In this document: piece after piece, positions 45,501-52,672 of the stretch
Layout of the letters: each line of letters opens with the position of its first letter
Numbering within the stretch: the stretch's first letter is position 1
DNA from: Candidatus Hydrogenedentota bacterium
Lineage (GTDB): Bacteria; Hydrogenedentota; Hydrogenedentia; Hydrogenedentales; SLHB01
DNA: 55,822 nucleotides
Direction of reading: 5' to 3'
Assembly (NCBI GenBank): GCA_016209895.1
Contig: JACQVH010000163.1
Span: forward strand, 1 to 55,822
Notes under the pieces: generated by a model
What the model was told of the DNA's origin: nothing
Database searches by the model: none
Seen by the model: the letters and a program-made list of their open reading frames with translations, nothing else
Program-made: the position numbers and the translations under genes

Positions 45501-46364
45501 TTGCTGGTTTCAATCACGCGCCCCAACGGCGTGACCACAAGTTATACGTACGATGTGGACGACCGTTTGATTGGCATCCAGGAGAACTCGACGAAGGCCG
45601 CCCTGTCTTCCATTACGCGGACCTTGGACGCGGCTGGAAACGTGACGGCGTCCGTCCGCGACGTGCCTTTGGCGCCGAGTGTGACCGAGGGCGAGGAGAA
45701 CTACAGCTACACCGCCGGGGACCAGCTTGCGAGCGCTACTTACGATAGGCGCGGGCGCGTGACAAGTGATGCGGCCCGCACGTACCAATGGGACGGGGCC
45801 GCGCGCTTGACCTCCCTCACGGAAGGCGGAAATTCGATTGGCTATACCTACGACGGGGCCGACAAAATCGTGACTCGGACGCAGGGCGTCGTGACGCGCG
45901 CGTACGTGTGGAATTACGCGTTCCGATTGGCCTCGATCTCCGTCATGCGCGAGGGTGGCAGTGATCAGCGCTATTACGTGCATACACCGGACGGCACGCT
46001 GCTGTACAGCGTAGACGCCGGTTCCGAGGCGCGCCATTTCTATCACTATGACGACTCCGGCAATACGCTCTGCCTCACCGATGATGCTGCTGCGGTCACC
46101 GACTCGTACACGTACACCCCCTACGGGCGAGTCATCGGACACAGCGGCACAACGGAGAACCCGTTCACGTTCGTGGGAGCATACGGAGTGATGCAAGAGG
46201 ACGACGCGGGGACGCTGTACTACATGCGCGCGCGCCATTACGATGCCATGCATGGGCGGTTTCTCACGCGCGACCGCATCCGCACCTATACTCCCAAGAG
46301 CGCCAACCCTTACCAATATGCCGGGCAGAATCCGCAGCGCAACGCGGACCCGACCGGCGCGTAG
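42591..46364 (+). CDS. RHS/YD-repeat protein (DUF6531 + RHS core), ends at an in-frame TAG
   Basis: A 1257-residue secreted RHS protein. A hydrophobic export signal (FLSLFLSLALLVCVGAQA) is followed by a domain with LSGCTADVHAG, the DUF6531 region (DPISTANGELTDQVMDLDLG, LPLRFIRYYASFL) and about 40 YD repeats (e.g. TYDALKRLQTITYADN), then the RHS core with YYMRARHYDAMHGRFLTRDR and NPYQYAGQNPQRNADPTGA. TAG follows at 46362-46364. RHS proteins form a shell that holds a C-terminal toxin; here the expected toxin domain continues in the same frame after the stop. The start TTG has GGAGGG 8 bases before; a GTG at 42636 is an alternative. It is the head of a possible contact-dependent or secreted toxin locus. 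Confidence 0.88.
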   Translation: MGSWLEGVHKSGWSGVATALSGTPRFADFLSLFLSLALLVCVGAQAHTFDKDVIVIYGLNKTEQFTITDLSGCTADVHAGLFNSSIISVSPTSAPAVATQTFTVTSLNYGFTAITVDWQGTDVGDPEGECTEINAHIIFVSVEKEAMTAANAVQNNATANDPISTANGELTDQVMDLDLGGPLPLRFIRYYASFLLDDGRVRDDVGANWTHNYAIYLRLFRDAFQQAEDIEVVYIRGQSIPFRLVNGVYTLRNLEKVRYQLLQTFNGFMFLDPRHGLIFTFDADGRLTLMEDRSGNRVNVTFQLPAPDMHIATIADGLGRSLEFTYSGEDLVQVSDQTGRNVQFSYTDGPNQGMRYLASAMDAQGNATTYSYTEAGNRVGLLVSATKPEGNTPFRQEYDSVGRVIRQIDSNDHATTLAYDTPGPGQTTVTDPLGGTTIHTHADRRNLTQYGDANGNSLDFAYDPSGHRTALSDRLGNTFTAGYDFVLGQPTSYRDSLNNQTTYSYTNQQRDGFEFSDLSGFTFPDGASGQLSLDEFGRPTTVTDPAGHTKSYTYDARGQVLSVSNAAGGTTTFTYNADATMATRADPFDHTTTYSYDALKRLQTITYADNASVRFVYDNNNRVTDYTDARGGVTHYEYDRNGRLVSLRDANNHTQTWQYDGNDRIIRATDGEGAEVTITYDALGRPGTIIDRAGNTHDLTYASQNPYLLASITDAAGRNSALSFDVEGQLTGISWRPGRTWQYDLDGMGRTIGLTSPLGLEQRYTYDALGRIISHADALQRTTAFSHDPRGYVSGITAPGGASTSYEWDPLGQLIGVTAPSNEVWAFTYDQKARLTTATDPLSLTTTYAYDARDRLSSVLHPDGATETLEYDASGNLIHRAYSDGLELTFAYDAKNRLLATTDLTVALDGRGGITNCNGLAMTRDAIGRIATLELAPGNMIAYHYNNRGYLADVADWLGGTTTFTYDEGGLLVSITRPNGVTTSYTYDVDDRLIGIQENSTKAALSSITRTLDAAGNVTASVRDVPLAPSVTEGEENYSYTAGDQLASATYDRRGRVTSDAARTYQWDGAARLTSLTEGGNSIGYTYDGADKIVTRTQGVVTRAYVWNYAFRLASISVMREGGSDQRYYVHTPDGTLLYSVDAGSEARHFYHYDDSGNTLCLTDDAAAVTDSYTYTPYGRVIGHSGTTENPFTFVGAYGVMQEDDAGTLYYMRARHYDAMHGRFLTRDRIRTYTPKSANPYQYAGQNPQRNADPTGA

Positions 46365-47078
46365 TGGGGCCCCGTGCGCGAGTACGGAAAGAAACTCGGC
46401 ACTTGGACCGGGCCGGACGGTTGCGAGTACGACTTGTATGAACTCAGCGAAGACGAGATGTACCAGGAACTGCGGATCATGCGCGAGCGCGCCCTCCAGG
46501 TCGGCGGGGAGTCCACCTTCGACTGGGACGTCTTCGGGTACAAGTTTAACCCCGGCGGCGCGAACCCCGGATGGGCCGTGGCGGCGTGGGACAGCTACTT
46601 CTTCGATCAGAACGGCGTGTCCTCGCCGGGCCGGCCGCGGGCCTACAAGTTCCGCGGGCGCATTTACAATTATGGCGAGATCAATCAGTATTTCTTTGGA
46701 CAATTGGGCTATGACGCCGGCGTGCCCAACTGGCTCATCGAAGTGGGACTCTGGGTCTGGAAAATCCCCAACTATGGCCTGCAAGGACCCAGCGACAACG
46801 ACGTGGATATGGTCTACTCGGGCTACCACGACGCCTCGCTCGACGATTCCGGCATCCGACAGCCCATCGAGACCAAGCGGTACGTCGAAGAGAACGCCGG
46901 CGGCTTTACGAGTGGAGTGCGCCTGGCGCGTGACATCGCTTCGGGTCTGGTGGACGCTGCAATTGACATCGGCGGTACGGCGGTAGACGTCATTTCGGAT
47001 TATGGCAGCGAAGCAATTCAAACCGCCGGCGGCGTAATAAGCTGGGGTTTGAGCGAGATCGGGAGTCTTTTCGAATGA
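46365..47078 (+). CDS. RHS C-terminal toxin-like domain, in frame beyond the TAG
   Basis: The frame of the RHS gene continues after TAG 46362-46364 as WGPVREYGKKLGTW... to a TGA at 47076-47078, about 237 residues. A GTG at 46374 could start it separately, without a clear Shine-Dalgarno. Sequence such as YNYGEINQYFFGQLGYDAG, a following Trp/Gly-rich strand (WLIEVGLWVWK) and SDNDVDMVYSGYHDA resembles the polymorphic-toxin type 44 pattern (YG...G.AAG...D..D...I..G), so a nuclease-type toxin is a guess. A long Ala/Gly-rich helical tail follows (SGVRLARDIASGLVDAAIDI). It either has been split off by a nonsense mutation or is reached by readthrough. Confidence 0.6.
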   Translation, partial: WGPVREYGKKLGTWTGPDGCEYDLYELSEDEMYQELRIMRERALQVGGESTFDWDVFGYKFNPGGANPGWAVAAWDSYFFDQNGVSSPGRPRAYKFRGRIYNYGEINQYFFGQLGYDAGVPNWLIEVGLWVWKIPNYGLQGPSDNDVDMVYSGYHDASLDDSGIRQPIETKRYVEENAGGFTSGVRLARDIASGLVDAAIDIGGTAVDVISDYGSEAIQTAGGVISWGLSEIGSLFE

Positions 47079-47437
47079 CGGCCCGAGCATTCATAATTCT
47101 TGCCCTCTCCTGGGGCGTCTTGAACGCCGCTGCCGAACAATACCGCTATGACGCCCAAGGCCGCCTGATAAAGGTCGTTTACGACGACGGGATGAGCATC
47201 GCGTACACTTACGACGCCAACGGCAACCTCCTCCAGGAGAAACGCGCCAGTGCCGCCACCGGAGACATTGACGGTGATTCCGAGGTCAACGCCGTAGACG
47301 TCCAGCTCGTCATCAACGCCGCCCTCGGCATCAATATCGGCCCCCTCAACGCCGACATTGACAGCAGCGGAAACGTGGACGCCGTAGACGTCCAACTCGT
47401 GATCAACGCCGCCCTCGGAATTCCGATTAATCTGTAG
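47075..47437 (+). CDS. Small secreted protein with one YD repeat and dockerin-type tail
   Basis: A 120-residue protein with a signal peptide (MTARAFIILALSWGVLNAAA), a single RHS-style YD repeat (YRYDAQGRLIKVVYDDGMSI) and two dockerin-like repeats (DIDGDSEVNAVDVQLVINAA and DIDSSGNVDAVDVQLVINAA). The repeats are nearly identical to those closing the 2101-residue protein. Its ATG overlaps the stop of the toxin-like frame by 4 bases (ATGA), so translation is coupled. It occupies the place where an immunity gene is normally found, but a dockerin tail is not typical of immunity proteins. Confidence 0.72.
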   Translation: MTARAFIILALSWGVLNAAAEQYRYDAQGRLIKVVYDDGMSIAYTYDANGNLLQEKRASAATGDIDGDSEVNAVDVQLVINAALGINIGPLNADIDSSGNVDAVDVQLVINAALGIPINL

Positions 47438-47492
47438 GCGACGGTCATTCAGGGCATTTGATCTACGTCTCTTCTTACTGAACCACAAAGAC

Positions 47493-47549
47493 ACCAAGGC
47501 CACTAAGAATTGAGGTCCGTATTTTCTTGTGTTCTTCGTGCCTTGGTGA
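47493..47549. repeat. 9-bp inverted repeat CACCAAGGC/GCCTTGGTG
   Basis: CACCAAGGC (47493-47501) and its complement (47541-47549) flank a T-rich spacer in the gap before the PhyH gene. Similar words often occur in bacterial intergenic DNA. The T-tract is inside the loop, so it is not a canonical terminator. Confidence 0.45.
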
Positions 47550-47644
47550 TTAGATCAGCGTCGCCATGTGAGCCGGCTCCAACGGATGGCCGCACCGGCA
47601 AAGTTAGTGCAATTCTTTTTTGTGTGTAGGAGAGTCTTCATACC

Positions 47645-48445
47645 ATGAAATCAGTGTCCGATGGCCGCGAGCGATATTCGGAGGATGGGTTCTACATTTG
47701 GGACCAGCCGCTGATCCCAGCGGCGGTGGTGTCGCAGGCCATTGCCGGGATGGACGCCGTCCGCACAGGTGTGTACGACACCGGTGTGCCGCCGCAGCCA
47801 TCCTACTGGAACCCCGGAGACAGTCCGAAGAAACTGTGCAAGATCGAGATGCCGCAGATCGCGAACCGTGCCGTGATGGAACTGGTGAGTCATCCGGCCC
47901 TGGGCGAACTCGCGGCCGCGGTCACCGGCGCGAAAATGGTGCAGGTGTGGTGGGTCCAATTGCTCTGCAAACCGCCCGCCGACCCGGACGGTGCCGAAAA
48001 GACGGACGTGGGCTGGCATCAAGACCGGCAATACTGGCAGATATGGGAGGAAGGCAGCGAGTTGTTCACGGCCTGGGTGGCCCTCACGAATGTTACGGCG
48101 GAAGCCGGACCCATGCGCTTCATTCGCGGCTCGCACCGATGGGGCTTCCTGAATCAGGGCGATTTCTACGGACAGAATCTCGAAACGCAACGCCACGGCA
48201 TTCAGGCCCCGCCCGGCACGGTATGGGACGAAGTCCCCGCCCTGCTACCCCCGGGCGGCGCAAGTTTCCATCATTGCCTGACGTTCCACGGGAGCGGCCC
48301 GAATCACACCACTGAATTCCGGAGAAGTTTCGCCATCCACATGCGCACCGAGAACTCCGCCCCGGTCCATGGCGAGCGAAAAGGACTTACGCAGTTCATT
48401 GACCGACCGGATTACTGCCCGATCACTTACCACAAATCGGTATAA
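47645..48445 (+). CDS. Phytanoyl-CoA dioxygenase (PhyH) family protein
   Basis: A 266-residue Fe(II)/2-oxoglutarate-dependent oxygenase. The facial triad is visible: His and Asp in VGWHQDRQYW (H125, D127) and the distal His in HHCLTFHGSGPN (H215). The Arg contacting 2-oxoglutarate is probably in RRSFAIHM. The N-terminus (RERYSEDGFYIWDQPLIP) and GPMRFIRGSHRWGF are typical of PhyH. Bacterial members hydroxylate diverse small molecules; the substrate is unknown. GGAG lies 14 bases upstream of the ATG. It stands alone with no operon partner on the same strand. Confidence 0.88.
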   Translation: MKSVSDGRERYSEDGFYIWDQPLIPAAVVSQAIAGMDAVRTGVYDTGVPPQPSYWNPGDSPKKLCKIEMPQIANRAVMELVSHPALGELAAAVTGAKMVQVWWVQLLCKPPADPDGAEKTDVGWHQDRQYWQIWEEGSELFTAWVALTNVTAEAGPMRFIRGSHRWGFLNQGDFYGQNLETQRHGIQAPPGTVWDEVPALLPPGGASFHHCLTFHGSGPNHTTEFRRSFAIHMRTENSAPVHGERKGLTQFIDRPDYCPITYHKSV

Positions 48446-48493
48446 GTCCCCACTCATAAGCCAGTTGTTTCAAGCACGACGCCTGCCCACGAT

Positions 48494-48718
48494 TCACGCA
48501 TACTTGTACAATGGGGCGTACTTCTCTGGTTTGGCCTTTTGACGAATTAGCTCTTCGAGATGCCGCACCGTCTGCGGGGCAAGGACCGTATCCGAACACA
48601 TGTTGCACACTTCGGCGGGAACCTTCTCGAATACTAATACCTCGCCGCCGCGGGTTACAGTGTGGATAATCAACTTCACCTCATAATGGCCCGGGCACCC
48701 TTGCACGGAGCAATTCAT
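48494..48718 (-). CDS. YgiT-type zinc-finger protein
   Basis: A 74-residue zinc finger of the same family as the protein at 40191, with a Cys-rich start (MNCSVQGCPGHYE), the linker TVTRGGEVLVFEKVPAEVC and the second pair in VCNMCSDTVLAPQTVRHLEE. The ATG overlaps the TGA of an upstream DUF4258-like frame (ATGA), the normal order of these pairs. It probably acts as an antitoxin or autorepressor. The upstream toxin is only partly recognisable (48715-48867). Confidence 0.8.
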   Translation of the reverse strand: MNCSVQGCPGHYEVKLIIHTVTRGGEVLVFEKVPAEVCNMCSDTVLAPQTVRHLEELIRQKAKPEKYAPLYKYA

Positions 48719-48867
48719 TTAATTTCTCCTCGGTCAAACGGGGTCAACCACTTTGGCGGTTGCGGTAGATAGACCGTGATGATTATCACAACTTCCAGGG
48801 ACGTGGTGCAAACCACATGGAGATAACGCCCCCGACTCGTCCGTTGACAGACCAAGCAACATGGTCC
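48715..48867 (-). pseudogene. Truncated DUF4258 toxin gene
   Basis: A 50-codon frame without ATG or GTG ends GRYLHVVCTTSLEVVIIITV and YLPQPPKWLTPF, matching the end of DUF4258 proteins (form: GRPLHVV...IITVYEPDPxxW). Its TGA overlaps the YgiT-type ATG. Upstream the frame stays open into metY but loses family features, so the N-terminal half has been lost or shifted. Another frame of the same DNA encodes VPAEDLIVALNFGEDHVAW, which I cannot place. Confidence 0.5.
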
Positions 48868-48964
48868 TCGCCGAAGTTCAGGGCAACAATTAGATCCTCT
48901 GCCGGCACGTTCACTCCAGACTCCCGATGGATCAGATTTGTCGGTCTTGCTTATTCCGCTGACA

Positions 48965-50218
48965 CTACACCTTCTTCAGTGCCTGGTCGAGGTCTTCGAG
49001 GATATCGTCAATGGCCTCGATCCCGACCGAGACGCGGACGAGGTCCGGCGTGATGCCGTTGGCGCGGCGCACGTCCTCGGTAAAGTTGATGTACTGCGAC
49101 GACCACGGGTGGATCACCAGCGTCTTGCAGTCGCCCAAATTGGCGAGGTGATAGATCAGCTTCACGTTCCGAATGAAGTCGAAGCAGGCCTTCTCGCTCT
49201 CGAGTCCGAACGCCAGCATCCCGCCGTAGCCCTTGCCCTGGAACTGCTTCTTGGCCATGGCATGCGCGGGCGACTTCGGTAGCCCGGGGAAATTCACCCA
49301 CTTCACTTTCGGGTGCTTGTCCAGGTACTCCGCCACCTTCGCCGCGTTACTCACGTGCCGTTCCATCCGAAGCACGAGGGTATCGAGTCCAATCATGGTC
49401 AGAAACGAGTGAAGCGGGGCCTGGCTCGTCCCGAAATTAATGTGGATTTCACGCCAGACCTTGTCAATGTACGCCAAGTTGCCTTTGCGTTCCTTGAATA
49501 ATTTGAAATCGGGGTACTTATCCAGCGCGAAATCGAACTTCCCGGAGTCAATAACTACTCCGCCGACGGCGGAGCCGTGCCCGTTGAGGTACTTCGTGGT
49601 CGAGTGCAAGACGATATCCGCGCCGAACTCGAAGGGGCGGAACATCCAGGGCGTCGCCATGGTGTTGTCTACCACCAGCGGGGCGCGGTGCGCATGGGCC
49701 AAGTCGGCCAACGCCTTGATGTCCGGCACGTCCATCTTCGGATTCCCGATGGTCTCCACGAAGAGGGCCTTGGTCTTGTCGTTGACCGCCGCTTTCCACG
49801 CGTTCAGATCCGCGCTTTCGACCAACTTGACCGTAATGCCCAGTTTCTTGAACACGTTGTTGAACAGCAGGTAGGTGGACATGAACAGCGAATTGCCCGA
49901 CACGATCTCGTCGCCCGCCATACAAATGGCCAAGAGGGCGTCCGTAATGGCCGCCATGCCGGAACCCGTCACCACCGATTCCAGTCCCCCTTCGAGCAAG
50001 GTCATCTTCTTCTCGAGCGTGTCGTTGGTGGGGTTGCGAAGCCGCTGGTAAATGAAGCCCTGCTTCTTGCCCGCGAACACGTCCGAGAGCTCCTCGGCCG
50101 TCTCGAATCGGTGAGACGCGCTCTGATAAATGGGCGCCACGGTCGTGCATTTCCACTGGTCCGGGAACTGGGCCCCATGGATCACCTGCGTCTCGAATTT
50201 CCACTGATTGTTAGCCAT
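48965..50218 (-). CDS. metY: O-acetylhomoserine sulfhydrylase / Cys-Met metabolism PLP enzyme
   Basis: A 417-residue PLP enzyme of the Cys/Met metabolism family, most like MetY, which makes homocysteine from O-acetylhomoserine and sulfide. Visible are the start FETQVIHGAQFPDQWKCTTV, APIYQSASHRFETAEEL, RLRNPTNDTLEKKMTLLEGG, the SGMAAI phosphate-binding turn, and PLP lysine K209 in VLHSTTKYLNGHG. The end VRVSVGIEAIDDILEDLDQA is standard. I start at MANNQWKFET because GGAGGAG lies 8 bases upstream; a 65-codon extension has no family features. The 244-base gap upstream shows no riboswitch I recognise. Other enzymes of this family (MetB, MetZ, MdeA) are alternatives. Confidence 0.87.
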   Translation of the reverse strand: MANNQWKFETQVIHGAQFPDQWKCTTVAPIYQSASHRFETAEELSDVFAGKKQGFIYQRLRNPTNDTLEKKMTLLEGGLESVVTGSGMAAITDALLAICMAGDEIVSGNSLFMSTYLLFNNVFKKLGITVKLVESADLNAWKAAVNDKTKALFVETIGNPKMDVPDIKALADLAHAHRAPLVVDNTMATPWMFRPFEFGADIVLHSTTKYLNGHGSAVGGVVIDSGKFDFALDKYPDFKLFKERKGNLAYIDKVWREIHINFGTSQAPLHSFLTMIGLDTLVLRMERHVSNAAKVAEYLDKHPKVKWVNFPGLPKSPAHAMAKKQFQGKGYGGMLAFGLESEKACFDFIRNVKLIYHLANLGDCKTLVIHPWSSQYINFTEDVRRANGITPDLVRVSVGIEAIDDILEDLDQALKKV

Positions 50219-50462
50219 TTCCGCGCTCCTCCTGCATACTCCACACGTGATCGCAGGAGTATCGCGTTTCCGCGGCCCCGAGTCAAGCTCGCATTGATTG
50301 CACTTGCTCCACGCCGCTAGCGAAAGTACCATCTGCGCTACGCGCACGACGTTCCGCCACGCGCGTAACTGAAGTGCTATCGGAACGGAAGTCAGAGCAT
50401 AAAGGTATGACAAGCCCGGTCGCCAAGTGTCGGCGAATGCCGTTTCTGCTAGAATATCGTGG

Positions 50463-51398
50463 ATGCCAAGTCATTCGAGAATGGATGAGCGGAAGCGCCT
50501 GACCGTCGCCGCTTCCACCTCAATACTGCTTCACATCGTCGGCCTGCTCGTGCTCTCGTTTCATCGCGTGGACGCCCGGGTAGGTCTCGCGGGTGGTGAT
50601 GAACCCATCATCGTGCGCCTGCAGCCCATGCAGACCGATCCGATCAAACGACTCGTGAATTCAGCCGTGCCTGCCAAGGAGCCTGTAGACATTTCAACCG
50701 ATCTCATTTCCGATAGAAACTCGAAGGCCAGTGATTTTTCCAACGTCGAAGGAACCCGGAAAGCGCCCCAAATGGACGAGGCCTCGCAATTCGACGAATT
50801 GCGCAGTCCGGGACCGGTACCAATGGCCACGGGTACGACGCCGTCGGCGCCTGCCGCCGAGATATCACCTCCCAAACCTAAATTACAGGAAGAAACCACG
50901 TCGGCGGAACCGACGCTGACTGCTGCTCCGCCGCCGGAACCGCGATCCCCGCCGGAAGCAAAGCTGGAAGAATCCGAGCGGATGCAACTCGCGCAAGCAG
51001 TAACACCCGCCGTGCCCTTGCCCGAAACCGGACCGTCCCGCGGCCGTGTCGAGGGCGGCGTGAAGAATCTCGGCTTCCTCGGTTTCGAGGCGATGAAGCA
51101 CGAACTGGCGCCGTATCTTCAAGAAGTCCGGCGTCGCGTCGAGAAACGCTGGATCGCGGCCCTCCATATGAAATACTCGGGCGCTTCGCAAACGCAGGCC
51201 GTGCTGGATTGCGCCATCAATGCCGACGGCAAACTGGTCTACGTGGCGATTGTGGACCCCGGCCCGGCGGTCGGCTACGCGCCGCTTTGCAAAGAAGCCA
51301 TCGAGTCGGCGGGGCCGTTTCCGCCGTTTCCATTTCGCGTCCCGGAAGTCTATCGTAGCAAGAACTTGGAAATTCGCTGGACCTTCAGCTTTCTCTAA
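50463..51398 (+). CDS. TonB/TolA-like energy-transducing protein
   Basis: A 311-residue protein with an N-terminal membrane helix (STSILLHIVGLLVLSF), a long Pro/Ala/Glu-rich periplasmic linker (about 60-210) and a TonB-C-type domain (about 220-311: LAPYLQEVRRRVEKRW, LDCAINADGKLVYVAIVDPG, ending LEIRWTFSFL). The starting HIVGLLVLSFH after a basic N-terminus is typical of TonB/TolA. MotA/TolQ/ExbB follows 18 bases later on the same strand, so they probably form one proton-driven motor. Starts at 50427 and 50481 are possible. A TAGAAT box near 50451 could be part of its promoter. Confidence 0.8.
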   Translation: MPSHSRMDERKRLTVAASTSILLHIVGLLVLSFHRVDARVGLAGGDEPIIVRLQPMQTDPIKRLVNSAVPAKEPVDISTDLISDRNSKASDFSNVEGTRKAPQMDEASQFDELRSPGPVPMATGTTPSAPAAEISPPKPKLQEETTSAEPTLTAAPPPEPRSPPEAKLEESERMQLAQAVTPAVPLPETGPSRGRVEGGVKNLGFLGFEAMKHELAPYLQEVRRRVEKRWIAALHMKYSGASQTQAVLDCAINADGKLVYVAIVDPGPAVGYAPLCKEAIESAGPFPPFPFRVPEVYRSKNLEIRWTFSFL

Positions 51399-51416
51399 AG
51401 GAGTGCAGATTCGCAT

Positions 51417-52043
51417 ATGTTCCACATGCTGAGGCAGGGCGGGCTGCTCATGGTCCCGTTGGCATTGTGCTCGATCGCGGCGCTCACCATCATCATCGAA
51501 CGCTGGCTGGCCCTGCGCCGCGACCGTATCCTCGATTCCCGGCTGTTGCGTTTGCTCGACGAGTACGACGGCGACCAGTCCGCCGAGGCCGCCATCATGC
51601 TCTGCCGGCGTGTGGGTGGACCTTTCTCGCGGATTCTCGAAGAAATCCTCAAAGCGCGTCACCTCGACCACACCCAAGTCCTCGAAACCATGCACGCCAC
51701 CGGCCGCACCCAAATCGGCGTTCTGGAGCGGGGTTTGACTTTGCTCGAAATCATCGCCGGTGTCAGTCCGCTCCTCGGATTGCTCGGCACCGTGCTCGGC
51801 CTCGTCAATATCTTCGATGCCATCACCACCGCCGGCATCGGCAACGCCCAGGCCCTTTCCGACGGCATCGCCAAGGCCCTCATCACCACCATCGCCGGAC
51901 TCACCGTCGCCATTCCCGCCCTCGCCGCCCATAGCTGGTTCAGCAAACGCGTAGACGACCTCGCCACCGAAATGCAAGACCGCGCCACCGGCTTCATCGC
52001 CAAGCTCTACGCCATCCAACGCCGCAAAGCGGTGAGACAGTAG
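51417..52043 (+). CDS. MotA/TolQ/ExbB proton-channel family protein
   Basis: A 208-residue inner-membrane protein with three predicted helices (about 8-30, 110-135 and 150-175). Conserved parts are LLEIIAGVSPLLGLLGTVLG, LVNIFDAITTAGIGNAQALS and DGIAKALITTIAGLTVAIPA, the TolQ/ExbB signature with the Thr in the third helix. It partners TolR/ExbD, but no such gene is nearby: only 50 bases separate its stop from a four-helix gene on the other strand. Its location next to a TonB-like gene and opposite tolB and tolA makes a Tol or Exb role likely. Confidence 0.88.
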   Translation: MFHMLRQGGLLMVPLALCSIAALTIIIERWLALRRDRILDSRLLRLLDEYDGDQSAEAAIMLCRRVGGPFSRILEEILKARHLDHTQVLETMHATGRTQIGVLERGLTLLEIIAGVSPLLGLLGTVLGLVNIFDAITTAGIGNAQALSDGIAKALITTIAGLTVAIPALAAHSWFSKRVDDLATEMQDRATGFIAKLYAIQRRKAVRQ

Positions 52044-52093
52044 CCAGTTCCGAGTGACGAGTACCCAGTGACGGGTTCGGTAAGACGACAAAA

Positions 52094-52492
52094 TTACCGG
52101 CGTTTTGCGGGCGAAGATTGATCGCGGTCTCGGAGGAGGGAAGCATGGAGCCCACCCAAGATCCGCGCGACCTCAATTGCCTGTGTGGAGAGTTCCGAGA
52201 AGAGTTTCTCAGATATGTAGCCCACATCCAAGGCAATATAAAGCTGCGAGCGCAACTCCGCGCACGAGGCCTTGGCGATGAGGACGAACCTTGCAAATTC
52301 GGCGGCCCCGCGACGTTCAAAGCCTTCCGCCACATTGGGCATGACGGAAACGGCAGCGCGCCTTATCTGGTCCGTCAATGTATAGTCCTTGACAAAGCTT
52401 CCTTGTGCGGTGGTCTTATAAATAGTAGCCGTCAGCGCCCGCGCCTTCTGCCACGCCACCAAGTCCTCGAATTGTTTGATCTTCTGCCCCAT
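52094..52492 (-). CDS. Four-helix-bundle protein (23S rRNA intervening-sequence family)
   Basis: A 132-residue all-helical protein of the family first seen encoded within 23S rRNA intervening sequences. Recognised by IKQFEDLVAWQKARALTATI, FVKDYTLTDQIRRAAVSVMP, NVAEGFERRGAAEFARFVL and CAELRSQLYIALDVGYI. Free-standing copies are common in bacterial genomes and often sit in isolation between repeats, as here. Function is unknown. It separates tolQ from tolB and is flanked on both sides by repeat words (52050-52075 and 52560-52660), so it may have been inserted there as a mobile unit. Confidence 0.85.
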   Translation of the reverse strand: MGQKIKQFEDLVAWQKARALTATIYKTTAQGSFVKDYTLTDQIRRAAVSVMPNVAEGFERRGAAEFARFVLIAKASCAELRSQLYIALDVGYISEKLFSELSTQAIEVARILGGLHASLLRDRDQSSPAKRR

Positions 52493-52559
52493 CACGCAGC
52501 TTCCTCCCTCAATGACGGTTTTGATTTCCGCGCGCCAATCAACACTGGTTCTTCACCAC

Positions 52560-52672
52560 ACACCACTCGGAACTCACTATTCGTCATTCGGAATTCACTA
52601 CTCGGAACTCGGAACTCGGAACTCGGAACTCGGAACTCGGAACTCGGAACTCGGTACTCGTCACTCACTCTC
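52560..52672. repeat. 7-bp tandem array (CTCGGAA)x7 with degenerate flanks
   Basis: Seven exact copies of ctcggaa (52601-52649) are followed by ctcggta and ctcg, and preceded by looser copies (actcggaactcac, attcggaattcac). It starts 68 bases after the four-helix gene and ends at the stop of tolB (52665). The same words are at 16620-16642. Confidence 0.8.

Noticed and set aside
45510-47090. A 526-codon open frame antisense to the RHS gene
   Set aside because: Repeat-rich, GC-rich RHS coding DNA keeps the opposite strand open; the translation has no domain, and the plus strand has clear YD repeats.
50219-50462. Gap upstream of metY considered for a SAM riboswitch
   Set aside because: I could not fold it into any SAM or SAH riboswitch pattern that I know; no terminator follows.
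52601-52660. Tandem array considered as a CRISPR
   Set aside because: Units are 7 bases with no spacers, and no cas genes are present.
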